Shown here: in pieces, positions 15,684 through 23,960 of the stretch
Numbering within the stretch: position 1 is the first letter of the stretch
How the letters are laid out: every line of letters begins with the position of its first letter
From: an uncultured Clostridium sp.
GTDB lineage: Bacteria; Bacillota; Clostridia; Clostridiales; Clostridiaceae
DNA: 64,000 nt
Reading direction: 5' to 3'
Assembly (NCBI RefSeq): GCF_934754915.1
Contig: NZ_CAKVKB010000001.1
Span: forward strand, 37,129-101,128
The notes under the pieces: model-generated
What the model was told of the DNA's origin: nothing
Databases searched by the model: none
Seen by the model: the letters and a program-made list of their open reading frames with translations, nothing else
Made by a program: the position numbers and the translations under genes

Positions 15684-16280
15684 TTACTTTGCCAATTCTC
15701 CACAAATTATTCCTCTTCCATTTCCTCCTAAATAGAATCTTCCGTAAACTCTCTTGTCTCCTGTTATTGTTGAATCTGCTGCTCCATACTGGTGATTATC
15801 ATCATTAATTCTAATCCATGTATTTCCTTTATCATCAGACCTATATATTCCACCAATCCCATTTATTTTAGCATTAGTATATAGACTCATATAATCTGAA
15901 CCTGGAGCTGCTTTTCCAAACCCTATAATTGATGCAGTATCAACATTGTCTAATTTGTTGAAAGTTTTTCCACTATCTGTTGAATGCCATATTCCGCCAC
16001 AGGCAAACCATATGTCTCCTTCAACTCCTGGCATAGCACTTATATCTATTGTTCCTAATGGAAGACCAGTTACTGTCTTTTCGAAATTTTCTCCTCCATC
16101 TACACTTACATAGCAGCTTTCTTCTACTACTGCATAAAATTTATCAGGATTAACTCTATCTGATGCTATCTTAGCTCTGGAAGGTATTCCATTAGATGGA
16201 TACCAATTCTCGCCATCATCATGAGTATATGATACTGGTGCTGCTAATAATACAATAGCATTTCTTCTTCTCATAATCAT
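15684..16280 (-). pseudogene. C-terminal remnant of a GH74 xyloglucanase (internally deleted)
   Basis: About 198 residues corresponding to the end of a glycoside hydrolase 74 beta-propeller, whose full proteins exceed 700 residues. The Asp-box/BNR repeats are visible: THDDGENWYP, SVDGGENF, STDSGKTF and RSDDKGNTW, with IASDRVNPDKFYAV and GDKRVYGRFYLGGNGRGI typical of GH74. The first 15 or so residues (MIMRRRNAIVLLAAP) look like the start of a signal peptide joined directly to the propeller end, as if one large in-frame deletion removed the middle. GGAGGTAAATATA precedes the ATG at 16280, so it may still be translated. It cannot form a complete two-propeller active cleft. Confidence 0.7.
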
Positions 16281-16670
16281 TATATTTACCTCCATATTCA
16301 AACAAATCACTCATAATCCTCTTATTTCTACAATTAATTGCATTTTATCATGATTTTTTAAAACATATAACCATAAAAAATAGATATAAAAGGTTATATA
16401 TTTAGAGGTTTTTAGCAAACTATATGTTATTTTGTAGAAAAACAATTTTTAATATATATTTATTAAAATTATCTGCAGATTTTTTATTAATATAGTTAAT
16501 CTCATAAAGTCTTTAGTGATATAAGTATTTGCCCACCACCCACATAGCAAGTAGTTTTATGTTTTGCATTCACTCAACAGACTAAAATTCATAATAAAAA
16601 AATAAGTCATTGAAATATAATTAATTACATTTCAACAACTCATTTTTAAAATAGTTGATTTTTATATTTT
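16281..16670 (-). terminator. Gap between buk and the GH74 remnant, with the buk terminator
   Basis: A stem of TAAGTCA..TTGAAAT with ATTTCAA..ACTCA at about 16601-16634 pairs (one internal 2x2 mismatch, one G-U), and the minus strand ends in TTATTTTTTTATTATG, so it terminates buk. The rest, 16281-16594, is AT-rich. It contains a C-rich patch on the plus strand near 16533-16552 that I cannot explain, and no gene. Confidence 0.6.
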
Positions 16671-17738
16671 TTAATAAACTTTCGCCTTTTCTTCTCCATC
16701 AAGAACCCTTATAGCTCCTTGTGCTAAAGCTAATAATTCATCTTCACCTGGATATACAGTAACTGGAGCAATCCATTCAACATTTGCTTTTAAGTCTGGT
16801 ACAAGTGTTGGTGAATATGCAATACCACCTGTTAATATTATTTGATCTACTTTACCATTTAATGCAGCTGACATTTCTCCAATTGCTTTTGTGATTTGAT
16901 ATAAAAATGCTTTATATATCTTTTCACATTCTTTATCTCCAGCTTCCATTTTATCGATAGTTCCTTTAACATCATTAGTGTTTAAGTAACCAACAAATCC
17001 ACCTTTACCTACTACTTTGCTGTATACTTCAGCTTCACTATATTTTCCACTGAAACACATCTTTATTAAATCACCAGCTGGAACTGATCCTGCTCTTTCT
17101 GGTGAGAATGGTCCATCTCCATCAAGTGCATTGTTAACATCTACAACTTTACCATGATTATGAGCTCCAACTGAAACTCCTCCACCCATGTGAACAACAA
17201 CAAGATTTAAATTTTCATATCCTTTTCCGGATTCCTTACCATATCTCTTTGCAACTGCCTTTTGATTTAATGCATGGAATTTACTCTTTCTTGGAATATC
17301 AGGTGTACCAGATAATCTTGCAACATCTGCAAGTTCGTCAGTAACAACTGGGTCAACTATGAATGAAGGTACTCCAATTTCATCAGCAATTGATCTAGCT
17401 AATATACCTCCTAAGTTAGAAGCATGTGGTCCTTGTACTCCAACTTTTAAATCTTCAACCATGGCATCATTAACTGCATAAGTACCACCTTCAACTGGTT
17501 TAAGCATTCCACCTCTACCAACAACAGCACTTAAAGTTTTTATATCAAAATTCTTTTCTCCTAATACTTTAAGGATAACATCTTTTCTAAATTGGAACTG
17601 ATCAAAAATTGTATCGAATTGTTTTAATTCTTCGTTAGTATGTCTTAATGTTTCTTCAAATAATTCTTTTTCATTTTCATATACACCAATTTTGGTTGAT
17701 GTTGAACCTGGATTAATTATTAATAATTTATAAGCCAT
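16671..17738 (-). CDS. buk: Butyrate kinase
   Basis: Transfers phosphate from butyryl-phosphate to ADP, giving butyrate and ATP, the final energy-conserving step of butyrate fermentation. The 355-residue protein has the ASKHA acetate-kinase fold: phosphate-1 loop LLIINPGSTSTKIGVY at the N-terminus, VVGRGGMLKPVEGGTYAVN near 85, NLVVVHMGGGVSVGAH with the catalytic region near 180, and DQIILTGGIAYSP near 300. The start at 17738 follows GGAGGATATAGAA. It is 50 bases downstream of ptb and co-transcribed with it; a terminator follows. Confidence 0.96.
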   Translation of the reverse strand: MAYKLLIINPGSTSTKIGVYENEKELFEETLRHTNEELKQFDTIFDQFQFRKDVILKVLGEKNFDIKTLSAVVGRGGMLKPVEGGTYAVNDAMVEDLKVGVQGPHASNLGGILARSIADEIGVPSFIVDPVVTDELADVARLSGTPDIPRKSKFHALNQKAVAKRYGKESGKGYENLNLVVVHMGGGVSVGAHNHGKVVDVNNALDGDGPFSPERAGSVPAGDLIKMCFSGKYSEAEVYSKVVGKGGFVGYLNTNDVKGTIDKMEAGDKECEKIYKAFLYQITKAIGEMSAALNGKVDQIILTGGIAYSPTLVPDLKANVEWIAPVTVYPGEDELLALAQGAIRVLDGEEKAKVY

Positions 17739-17788
17739 TTCTATATCCTCCAATTATCTTCTATATTAATCTTCAATGATTATATTTA

Positions 17789-18697
17789 CTATTTGTTTTT
17801 TGCTGCAACTAATGCTGCTAAAGCAATTGAATTAACTTTTGTTTCAAATGTATCTGCTCTTGAAGTAAGAATTGCTGGTGCTGATGTTCCTACTAAAAGA
17901 CATCCATTTTTAACTGGTGCAAAATAAGTTAATGTTTTGTACATTACATTTCCTGTTTCAATATTTGGCATCATTAAGATATCAGCCTGACCTGCAACTT
18001 CACCTTTAACACCCTTATGTTTTGCAGCTTCTAAAGATATTGCATTATCTAAAGCAAATGGTCCATCAACAACACATCCCTTGAATTGTCTTCTATCACT
18101 CATTTTAGCAAGTAATGCTGCATCTACAGTAGAAGGCATGTTAGGATTTACAACTTCAACTGGACATACAACACCAACTTTTGGAGTTTCAATACCACAT
18201 GCATGCGCAACTGAAACTGCATTGTTTATTATTGTAACTTTATCTTTTAATTCTGGATATGTGTTAAATGCAACGTCAGTAATAAAGAATAATCTATCCC
18301 ATCCTTCTATTTCAAATACTGATACGTGAGACATTACCTTACCAGTTCTAAGACCTACTTCTTTATTTAATACACTTCTTAAGAATGTAGCTGTATCTAT
18401 TAAACCTTTCATTAACATATCAGCATTTCCGCTTGATACAAGTTTAACTGCTTCTAAAGTTGCCTTCTTAGGATCTTTAACATCCATGATTTCAAATTTG
18501 CTTAAATCCATGTCTATTTTATTTGCTATTTCTTGAATCTTTTCCTTATCTCCAACTAATACTGCATTAGCTATACCTTTTGCATTAGCTTCTTTTACTG
18601 CTTCTAAAACAGGTTCATCTTGAGCTACTGCAACAGCAACCTTTTTTGTTTCAATTTCTTTTAATCTTGAAAATAAGTCATCAAAATTTTTACTCAT
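17789..18697 (-). CDS. ptb: Phosphate butyryltransferase
   Basis: Converts butyryl-CoA and phosphate to butyryl-phosphate and CoA, feeding butyrate kinase. The 302 residues match the PTA/PTB family: DMLMKGLIDTATFLRSVLNKEVGLR, the substrate-cleft segment HVSVFEIEGWDRLFFITDVAFNTYP, and the C-terminal GQADILMMPNIETGNVMYKTL and GCLLVGTSAPAILTSRAD. The start at 18697 is preceded by GGAGAGGTGCAAAATA; an in-frame upstream ATG overlaps that site. A Rex-operator-like sequence lies 37 bases upstream, consistent with NADH-responsive control. Confidence 0.96.
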   Translation of the reverse strand: MSKNFDDLFSRLKEIETKKVAVAVAQDEPVLEAVKEANAKGIANAVLVGDKEKIQEIANKIDMDLSKFEIMDVKDPKKATLEAVKLVSSGNADMLMKGLIDTATFLRSVLNKEVGLRTGKVMSHVSVFEIEGWDRLFFITDVAFNTYPELKDKVTIINNAVSVAHACGIETPKVGVVCPVEVVNPNMPSTVDAALLAKMSDRRQFKGCVVDGPFALDNAISLEAAKHKGVKGEVAGQADILMMPNIETGNVMYKTLTYFAPVKNGCLLVGTSAPAILTSRADTFETKVNSIALAALVAAKNK

Positions 18698-18733
18698 TAT
18701 TTTGCACCTCTCCATTTAATTAATTGCTTATGT

Positions 18734-18751
18734 TTGTTAAAATTGTGTCAA
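18734..18751. promoter_or_regulatory. Candidate Rex operator upstream of ptb-buk
   Basis: TTGTTAA-AATT-GTGTCAA has a perfect left half and 4 of 7 matches in the right half of the Rex consensus TTGTTAA-N4-TTAACAA (11 of 14). It lies between the probable promoter (a TATAAT at about 18756-18761) and the ptb start, where a repressor would block transcription. The assignment is inference. Confidence 0.4.
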
Positions 18752-18965
18752 TCAATTATATGACATTAATTTCTTTATAACACTATTGTACCAAAAAATA
18801 ACTCAAGTTGCTAAATTTTCTGAAAATTTATTTCAATATTTATTTATTTTTTATAAAATTATCTATATTAATAATGTTATTTTATTACATTAAATCCTTA
18901 TTTTAATCTTTTTTGCTTTCTTAATTTAAAATTTTCAATTTCATGCAACTTTTCTGTCTAATTCT

Positions 18966-19022
18966 ATAAAAAATGGGACTGCTGTACAAGAATTAAATCG
19001 TTAATCTCAATACAACATTCCC
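18966..19022 (-). terminator. Terminator of the COG2509 flavoprotein gene
   Basis: GGGACTGCTGTA at 18975-18986 pairs with TACAACATTCCC at 19011-19022 (11 of 12, one G-U); the minus strand continues TTTTTTATAG. The remainder of the 339-base gap to ptb is promoter DNA for ptb-buk. Confidence 0.7.
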
Positions 19023-19036
19023 AATAAATTTTACAA

Positions 19037-20641
19037 TTATTTTTCAAGAGTTTTATATTTATTTATTATGTGTTCAGCTACTTTTATTCCATCAACTGCT
19101 GCCGAAATTATCCCTCCTGCAAATCCTGCACCTTCACCTGTAGGGTATAATCCTTCAACATTTACACTTTCTAATGTAGCATTTCTATGTATCCTCACTG
19201 GAGCTGATGTTCTTGTTTCAATTCCAGTAAGAACTGCATCATCATCTCCATAACCTTTTATTTTTTTATCAAAATTTTGAATCGCCTCTTTAAGTGCCTC
19301 TATTACATAAGATGGAAGACATTCTTTTAGTTCTTTAAACACATATCCAGCTGTATAACTTGGAGTAACTCTCCCAAGTTTAGTTGATACTCTATCCTTC
19401 ATAAAATCACCAACAAGCTGTACTGGTGCCTTATAATCTCCTCCTCCTAATTTAAATGCAAGACTTTCATAATGTCTTTGAAATTCCATTCCTCTAAGCG
19501 GTGAATCACCATCAAAATCTTCAGGATTAACAGTAACTACTAATGCTGAATTTGCATTAGCCAGATTTCTTGCATGATAACTCATTCCATTAGATACAAG
19601 TCTTCCTTCTTCAGATGCCGCTGCAACCACTACTCCTCCAGGACACATACAGAATGAATAAACACCTCTTTTTAATTTTTCACTTTGATATGTAAGTCTA
19701 TAATCTGCTGCATGCAATTTAGGATGTTTATAATTTTCTCCATATTGACTTAAATTTATAATTTCTTGAGGATGCTCAATTCTCACACCAATGGCAAATG
19801 CTTTTGCCTCCATGGAAATTCCCTGTTCATTAAGCATTTCATATGTATCTCTTGAACTATGTCCTATAGCTAAAACAAGAGCTTCACATGATTTCTTTTC
19901 TCCATTAACAATTATGCTCTTTAGTTTACCATTTTCATATTCTATTTTTTCTACTTTAGATGAAAAATTTACTTCTCCTCCAAGCCTTTTGATTTCTTCT
20001 CTAATATTTTTCACAACACCTTTTAAAAGGTCTGTTCCCACATGTGCCTTAGTTTCATATTTTATCTCTTTAGGGGCACCACCTTTTATTAACTCATCAA
20101 GAACAAATGCACATCTAAAATCTTTTATTCTTGTAGTTAACTTTCCATCAGAAAAAGCACCTGCTCCTCCCTCACCAAATTGAACATTTGATTCAAGGTT
20201 CAATTTCCCAGTCTTCCAAAACTTATCCACAGTTTCTGTTCTTTTATCAACATCTTCCCCACGTTCATACACAATTGGTTTATAACCTTCTCTTGCTAAA
20301 GTTAACGCTGCAAAAATTCCTGCTGGTCCAAATCCAACAACAACCGGCCTTGAATTCAATTCTAATTCACCTTTAGGAATTTCTTCTCTTTCTTTTATAT
20401 TTTCAATTTTAACATCTTTATCATGAATCCTTGAAACAATCTTTTTTTCTTTATTACATAATACATCCACACAATATGTAAACTTAATATCATTTTTCTT
20501 TCTGGCATCTATACTTTTCTTTACAATAATTATTTTATCTATTTCAGCTTCTGAGATTCTTAACTTTTTACAAATCTTTTTACCTAAAAGTTCTTCACCA
20601 TCATCTAAACCTAAGTTTATATTATTTATTCTTATGGCCAT
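19037..20641 (-). CDS. COG2509-type FAD-dependent oxidoreductase
   Basis: A 534-residue predicted flavoprotein of the uncharacterised FAD-dependent dehydrogenase group COG2509. An N-terminal domain of about 90 residues precedes the dinucleotide-binding VVVGFGPAGIFAALTLAREG with the following acidic residue in PIVYERGEDVDKR. Also seen are VQFGEGGAGAFSDGKL, FCMCPGGVVVAAASEEG and the C-terminal FAD motif GLYPTGEGAGFAGGIISAAVDG. Reaction and substrate are not known. It sits between cdaR and ptb, separated from ptb by a terminator; this order is common in clostridia, but I see no functional link. Confidence 0.87.
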   Translation of the reverse strand: MAIRINNINLGLDDGEELLGKKICKKLRISEAEIDKIIIVKKSIDARKKNDIKFTYCVDVLCNKEKKIVSRIHDKDVKIENIKEREEIPKGELELNSRPVVVGFGPAGIFAALTLAREGYKPIVYERGEDVDKRTETVDKFWKTGKLNLESNVQFGEGGAGAFSDGKLTTRIKDFRCAFVLDELIKGGAPKEIKYETKAHVGTDLLKGVVKNIREEIKRLGGEVNFSSKVEKIEYENGKLKSIIVNGEKKSCEALVLAIGHSSRDTYEMLNEQGISMEAKAFAIGVRIEHPQEIINLSQYGENYKHPKLHAADYRLTYQSEKLKRGVYSFCMCPGGVVVAAASEEGRLVSNGMSYHARNLANANSALVVTVNPEDFDGDSPLRGMEFQRHYESLAFKLGGGDYKAPVQLVGDFMKDRVSTKLGRVTPSYTAGYVFKELKECLPSYVIEALKEAIQNFDKKIKGYGDDDAVLTGIETRTSAPVRIHRNATLESVNVEGLYPTGEGAGFAGGIISAAVDGIKVAEHIINKYKTLEK

Positions 20642-20837
20642 CTTATAATCACCGTTTTCCTTTCAATTTATACAAAATAAGTTACATAATTATATCATAA
20701 ATCGTTCATGCCTTGCATATACCCTCTATTCAAATAACAATAAGCTGTCAAATTTCTTTAATTGCTGTTTAGAAAAGTGTTGCTTTAATATTTTTATTAG
20801 AACTTATATCTCTGCAATAATTCAATCACAAAATAAA

Positions 20838-20938
20838 CAGGGAGCTATAACATTAAATTGACTTTCTAATATTCACTATCTGAATTTTTAAAATTAGATA
20901 CTATATATTAGCATTGTCATTAATGCAATATCTCCCTT
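20838..20938. repeat. Palindromic 100-base element directly after cdaR
   Basis: GGGAGCTATAACATT at 20840-20854 and AATGCAATATCTCCC at 20922-20936 match as terminal inverted repeats in 12 of 15 positions, and the similarity extends inward (CATTAAATTGAC against CATTAATGAC). It starts 4 bases after the cdaR stop. Size and shape resemble the 97-99 base palindromic repeats at 25211 and 38516, with which it shares GATACTATATAT, but the ends differ. Nothing else is seen in the rest of 20642-20942. Confidence 0.45.
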
Positions 20939-20942
20939 CTGA

Positions 20943-22175
20943 TTATTGTTCAGTTTTCTTTTTAATAACAACTTCCACATTGTCAGAAACGCTTATAACT
21001 GCTGTAGTCGGTGTTTTAAATGATACGTCTGCTTTATAAGAATATGTTCCTTCTTGTGTAATTGTAGATAAATCCAAAACTGCTTGTAATGAATTTTCGT
21101 TTATCTTATCAAGCTCTGTCTGAGTTCCAGAAACAGTAACATTAATCTTTTCTGTTGAGGATTCCATGTTAAATTCCTCTTTTAAATTATTGTATTGAAC
21201 TGGTACACTTAGAGTTTTAGTTACATTTTCTTCATTTTTCAATACTATATTTACCTTTACAGAATTCTGTCCATTAACAGTAGTAATTCCTTCTGGTAAA
21301 ACCAATTTTACATTTAATTCAGTTGATTGACTTAAACTTGATATATCTATCATTTCTGTATCAATAGACTGTATGTTTTTTAAAACATCATTATTTCCTG
21401 TTATGTTAACATATTCAGAATCCAATTTTTGTCCTTCTAGTATAAGTCCAGGCTTAAGATTTCCTGATGTTTTTAAATTTATAGGAACATTCTTACTATT
21501 TGAAATCTGAACTGACAGTTTAGCTGTAGTAATGTCTGATTTTATTCCTGTAATTTCATTCCCTAATGAATCTATAAATTTTATATTATAATTATTTTCA
21601 AAATCCTTTGATATTTCATTTTCTTCTCCGTCAATTACAGCTGAATCAACTTTTTCAACTTTACTTTTTGCACCTTTAATTGTAACTGTATTAGGGATTA
21701 TCTTTTTACTCGATTCATATACATTGCTCTTATAATTGAGTTTTACTCTTGATTGTATATTGACTTCCTTACTGATTATTTCTTCTAAATTTACTTTTAT
21801 CCCTAAAAATCCATTGTTTTTAATATTTATATTTTCCGGATAGCTTATAACTTGAACTGGTATTGTATTCTCTCCTGACTTCAATGCATATGTTGACATA
21901 TCCGCTACCACTTTAAAATCTTCTGGTTTTACTCTTATAACTTCTGTTGATGGTCCTTCAAGTTTTAAATCAACTGTATAATTCTGATCTCCTGAAATCG
22001 CAAGATTAGAAGATTCAAGATTTTCTAAATTAACAAGTTCCACAGGAATACTTTTAACTTCATATGTTCTTACAGGATTCTCAACAGTAGATATATATAT
22101 CCATAAACAGGTTGAAAGTAACAAACATATTATTTTAGGTATTAAGGTTTTATTTTTATTTTTGACTTTATCCAT
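20943..22175 (-). CDS. cdaR: CdaR (YbbR-domain regulator of diadenylate cyclase)
   Basis: A 410-residue membrane-anchored extracytoplasmic protein that binds and modulates CdaA. The N-terminus MDKVKNKNKTLIPKIICLLLSTCLWIY is a signal anchor, followed by the typical STVENPVRTYEVKSIPVELVN. The rest is a chain of four YbbR repeats of about 80 residues, for example SLGNEITGIKSDITTAKLSVQ and the final PTTAVISVSDNVEVVIKK. The start has GGAGAAGGTGAATTT. It overlaps the end of cdaA by 34 bases, so the two are translationally coupled. Confidence 0.93.
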   Translation of the reverse strand: MDKVKNKNKTLIPKIICLLLSTCLWIYISTVENPVRTYEVKSIPVELVNLENLESSNLAISGDQNYTVDLKLEGPSTEVIRVKPEDFKVVADMSTYALKSGENTIPVQVISYPENINIKNNGFLGIKVNLEEIISKEVNIQSRVKLNYKSNVYESSKKIIPNTVTIKGAKSKVEKVDSAVIDGEENEISKDFENNYNIKFIDSLGNEITGIKSDITTAKLSVQISNSKNVPINLKTSGNLKPGLILEGQKLDSEYVNITGNNDVLKNIQSIDTEMIDISSLSQSTELNVKLVLPEGITTVNGQNSVKVNIVLKNEENVTKTLSVPVQYNNLKEEFNMESSTEKINVTVSGTQTELDKINENSLQAVLDLSTITQEGTYSYKADVSFKTPTTAVISVSDNVEVVIKKKTEQ

Positions 22176-23005
22176 AAATTCACCTTCTCCCTAACTGTCT
22201 TAACTCTTTTTTTACTCTTAGATCTGTTTTCGATTATTTTTATTAAAACAGTTTTTAATCTGTCTCTTTCATAATCCCTTGTTATTTTCCCATTCATAGC
22301 CAATGATATTGTTCCTGTCTCCTCAGATACAATTATTATTAATGCATCTGAGACTTCTGATAATCCAATACCTGCTCTATGCCTTGTTCCAAGTTTTTTA
22401 TTTATAGTATTGTTAGTTGTTAATGGCAAAAAGCATCCTGATGCTGCTATTCTGTCATTTCTTATTATAGTAGCACCATCATGAAGTGGTGTATTAACTA
22501 CAAATATATTTTCAAGAAGATTTGAGGTTATATTTGCATCTAATAATGTTCCTGTCGATATTATTTCATTTAATCCTGTACTTTGCTCTATTACGATAAG
22601 TGCACCTGTTTTACTTTTTGATAAATTATCTACTGCATATGTAATCTCACTCATTATTTTCTCTAAGACTTCTTCATTTTGAATACCGTGCATATCATCA
22701 AACGCAGATCTTCCCAAATGTTCAAGGGCCCTTCTAATCTCAGGCTGAAAAATTATCACTACTGATAAAACTCCTATTGTCAATGTTTTATTAAGTATAA
22801 AATAAAGCATATCTAATTTCAAAAGATAACTTATTGGTATTAGAACTCCTATTAGCAATATTCCCTTTAATAACTGTTCTGCTCTTGTTTCTCTTATAAG
22901 CATATATCCTTTATAAAATATATATGATACTACTAATATATCTAAAATAGACCACAAAGACATATGTGAAAAGCCTTTACCAACTATATTTAATAATTCC
23001 TGCAT
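22142..23005 (-). CDS. cdaA: Membrane diadenylate cyclase CdaA
   Basis: Makes the second messenger cyclic di-AMP from two ATP, controlling potassium, osmotic and cell-wall homeostasis. The 287-residue protein has three N-terminal membrane helices (WSILDILVVSYIFYKGYML; LLKGILLIGVLIPISYLL; ILNKTLTIGVLSVVIIFQP) and a cytosolic DAC domain with the catalytic motifs PLHDGATIIRN and GTRHRAGIG. The start at 23005 is supported by GAGGGGTGAAAAA; an upstream in-frame ATG lacks such a site. It forms an operon with cdaR, but glmM, often the third gene, is about 18 kb away. Confidence 0.95.
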   Translation of the reverse strand: MQELLNIVGKGFSHMSLWSILDILVVSYIFYKGYMLIRETRAEQLLKGILLIGVLIPISYLLKLDMLYFILNKTLTIGVLSVVIIFQPEIRRALEHLGRSAFDDMHGIQNEEVLEKIMSEITYAVDNLSKSKTGALIVIEQSTGLNEIISTGTLLDANITSNLLENIFVVNTPLHDGATIIRNDRIAASGCFLPLTTNNTINKKLGTRHRAGIGLSEVSDALIIIVSEETGTISLAMNGKITRDYERDRLKTVLIKIIENRSKSKKRVKTVREKVNLWIKSKIKIKP

Positions 23006-23224
23006 TTTTTCACCCCTCTTCTCATCTTCATTAAAATTATACAACAAATATTATTCTATTACATATAAGCCAATACACTATTTTATTACTTTTTAATTAT
23101 TTTTATCCTAATTTTTTATTACGGATACAAAACTCGTTTGAAATAGCAATAAATCAATTCATGTATATAATTACTTTCTCTGGTAATAATATTATTTGTC
23201 GCACTATACTAAAGGAGGTTTTTT

Positions 23225-23821
23225 ATGAAAAAGACATGTAGTATTTTTGTAATTGCTTTAATACTATATATTTCTGCTATTAATATTAGACCAGTTTATG
23301 CTGACACTTTAAGTGAGACTCTTAATAAAAATTTAAATGTCAATCTTGTAGAAAATTTTTTAATTGAAAATATACAATGCACATTAGAAAACATTCAAGA
23401 AACAGATAACGTTTTAGAAGTTTTTAAACATGATAATCAACAATTATATATAACAGGAGAAGATATAGAATTAATGGCAAAACTGGTCTCGGCAGAAAGT
23501 ATTGGTGAACCATATGATGGAAAAGTTGCAGTTGCATCAGTAGTATTGAATCGTACTCTTGATCCTAGCTTTCCTAATACAATAAAAGATGTAATATTTC
23601 AAAAAAATGCATTTTCATGTGTTAGAAATGGTCAAATAAATGCTAATGCAAATCAAGATTGTTATAATGCTGTTTATGATGCAATTAAAGGTCATGATCC
23701 TACTAATCAAGCTTTATTTTTCTATAATCCAAGTACTGCAACATGTAATTGGATGAAACAAACTCCTAAATTTAATAAAACTACAATAGGTCATCATACT
23801 TTCTTTAAAATTAAAAACTAA
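23225..23821 (+). CDS. SleB-like cell wall hydrolase (Hydrolase_2 domain)
   Basis: A 198-residue secreted protein. Residues 1-27 are a Sec signal peptide (KKTCSIFVIALILYISAINI... cleaved near VYADT). After a linker of about 60 residues, the Hydrolase_2 domain carries LMAKLVSAESIGEPYDGKVAVAS (catalytic Glu), VVLNRTLDPSFPNTIKDVIFQ, FSCVRNG and ALFFYNPSTA. The domain is found in spore cortex-lytic SleB and related transglycosylases, so a role in sporulation or germination is likely but not proven. It is one of three plus-strand genes; the start follows AAAGGAGGTTTTTT. It converges on iadA. Confidence 0.88.
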   Translation: MKKTCSIFVIALILYISAINIRPVYADTLSETLNKNLNVNLVENFLIENIQCTLENIQETDNVLEVFKHDNQQLYITGEDIELMAKLVSAESIGEPYDGKVAVASVVLNRTLDPSFPNTIKDVIFQKNAFSCVRNGQINANANQDCYNAVYDAIKGHDPTNQALFFYNPSTATCNWMKQTPKFNKTTIGHHTFFKIKN

Positions 23822-23840
23822 TTATTAAGTTTTTTTCATT

Positions 23841-23910
23841 ATCTGAATCTGTTATCAATAAATAATAAACTAAGCTTTTTAGTTTTTAATTATTGATACA
23901 TGATTCAGAT
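23841..23910. terminator. Long bidirectional terminator between sleB-like gene and iadA
   Basis: ATCTGAATC (23841) and TTATCAATAA (23852) pair with TTATTGATA (23890) and GATTCAGAT (23902), and the loop contains AAACTA/TAGTTT. T-rich runs lie on both outer sides, so it can stop the two convergent genes. Confidence 0.7.
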
Positions 23911-23960
23911 TTCTTTAATTATCTTCACACTAGTTATACATAACTTTATTCAGTATTTTT

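Noticed and set aside
19791..20183. 130-residue plus-strand ORF inside the COG2509 gene
   Set aside because: Antisense shadow of a conserved gene; low-complexity composition and no ribosome-binding site.
23100..23224. Forespore (sigma G/E) promoter for the SleB-like gene
   Set aside because: No stretch fits the -10 and -35 consensus well enough to claim; sporulation control remains an inference from the domain only.
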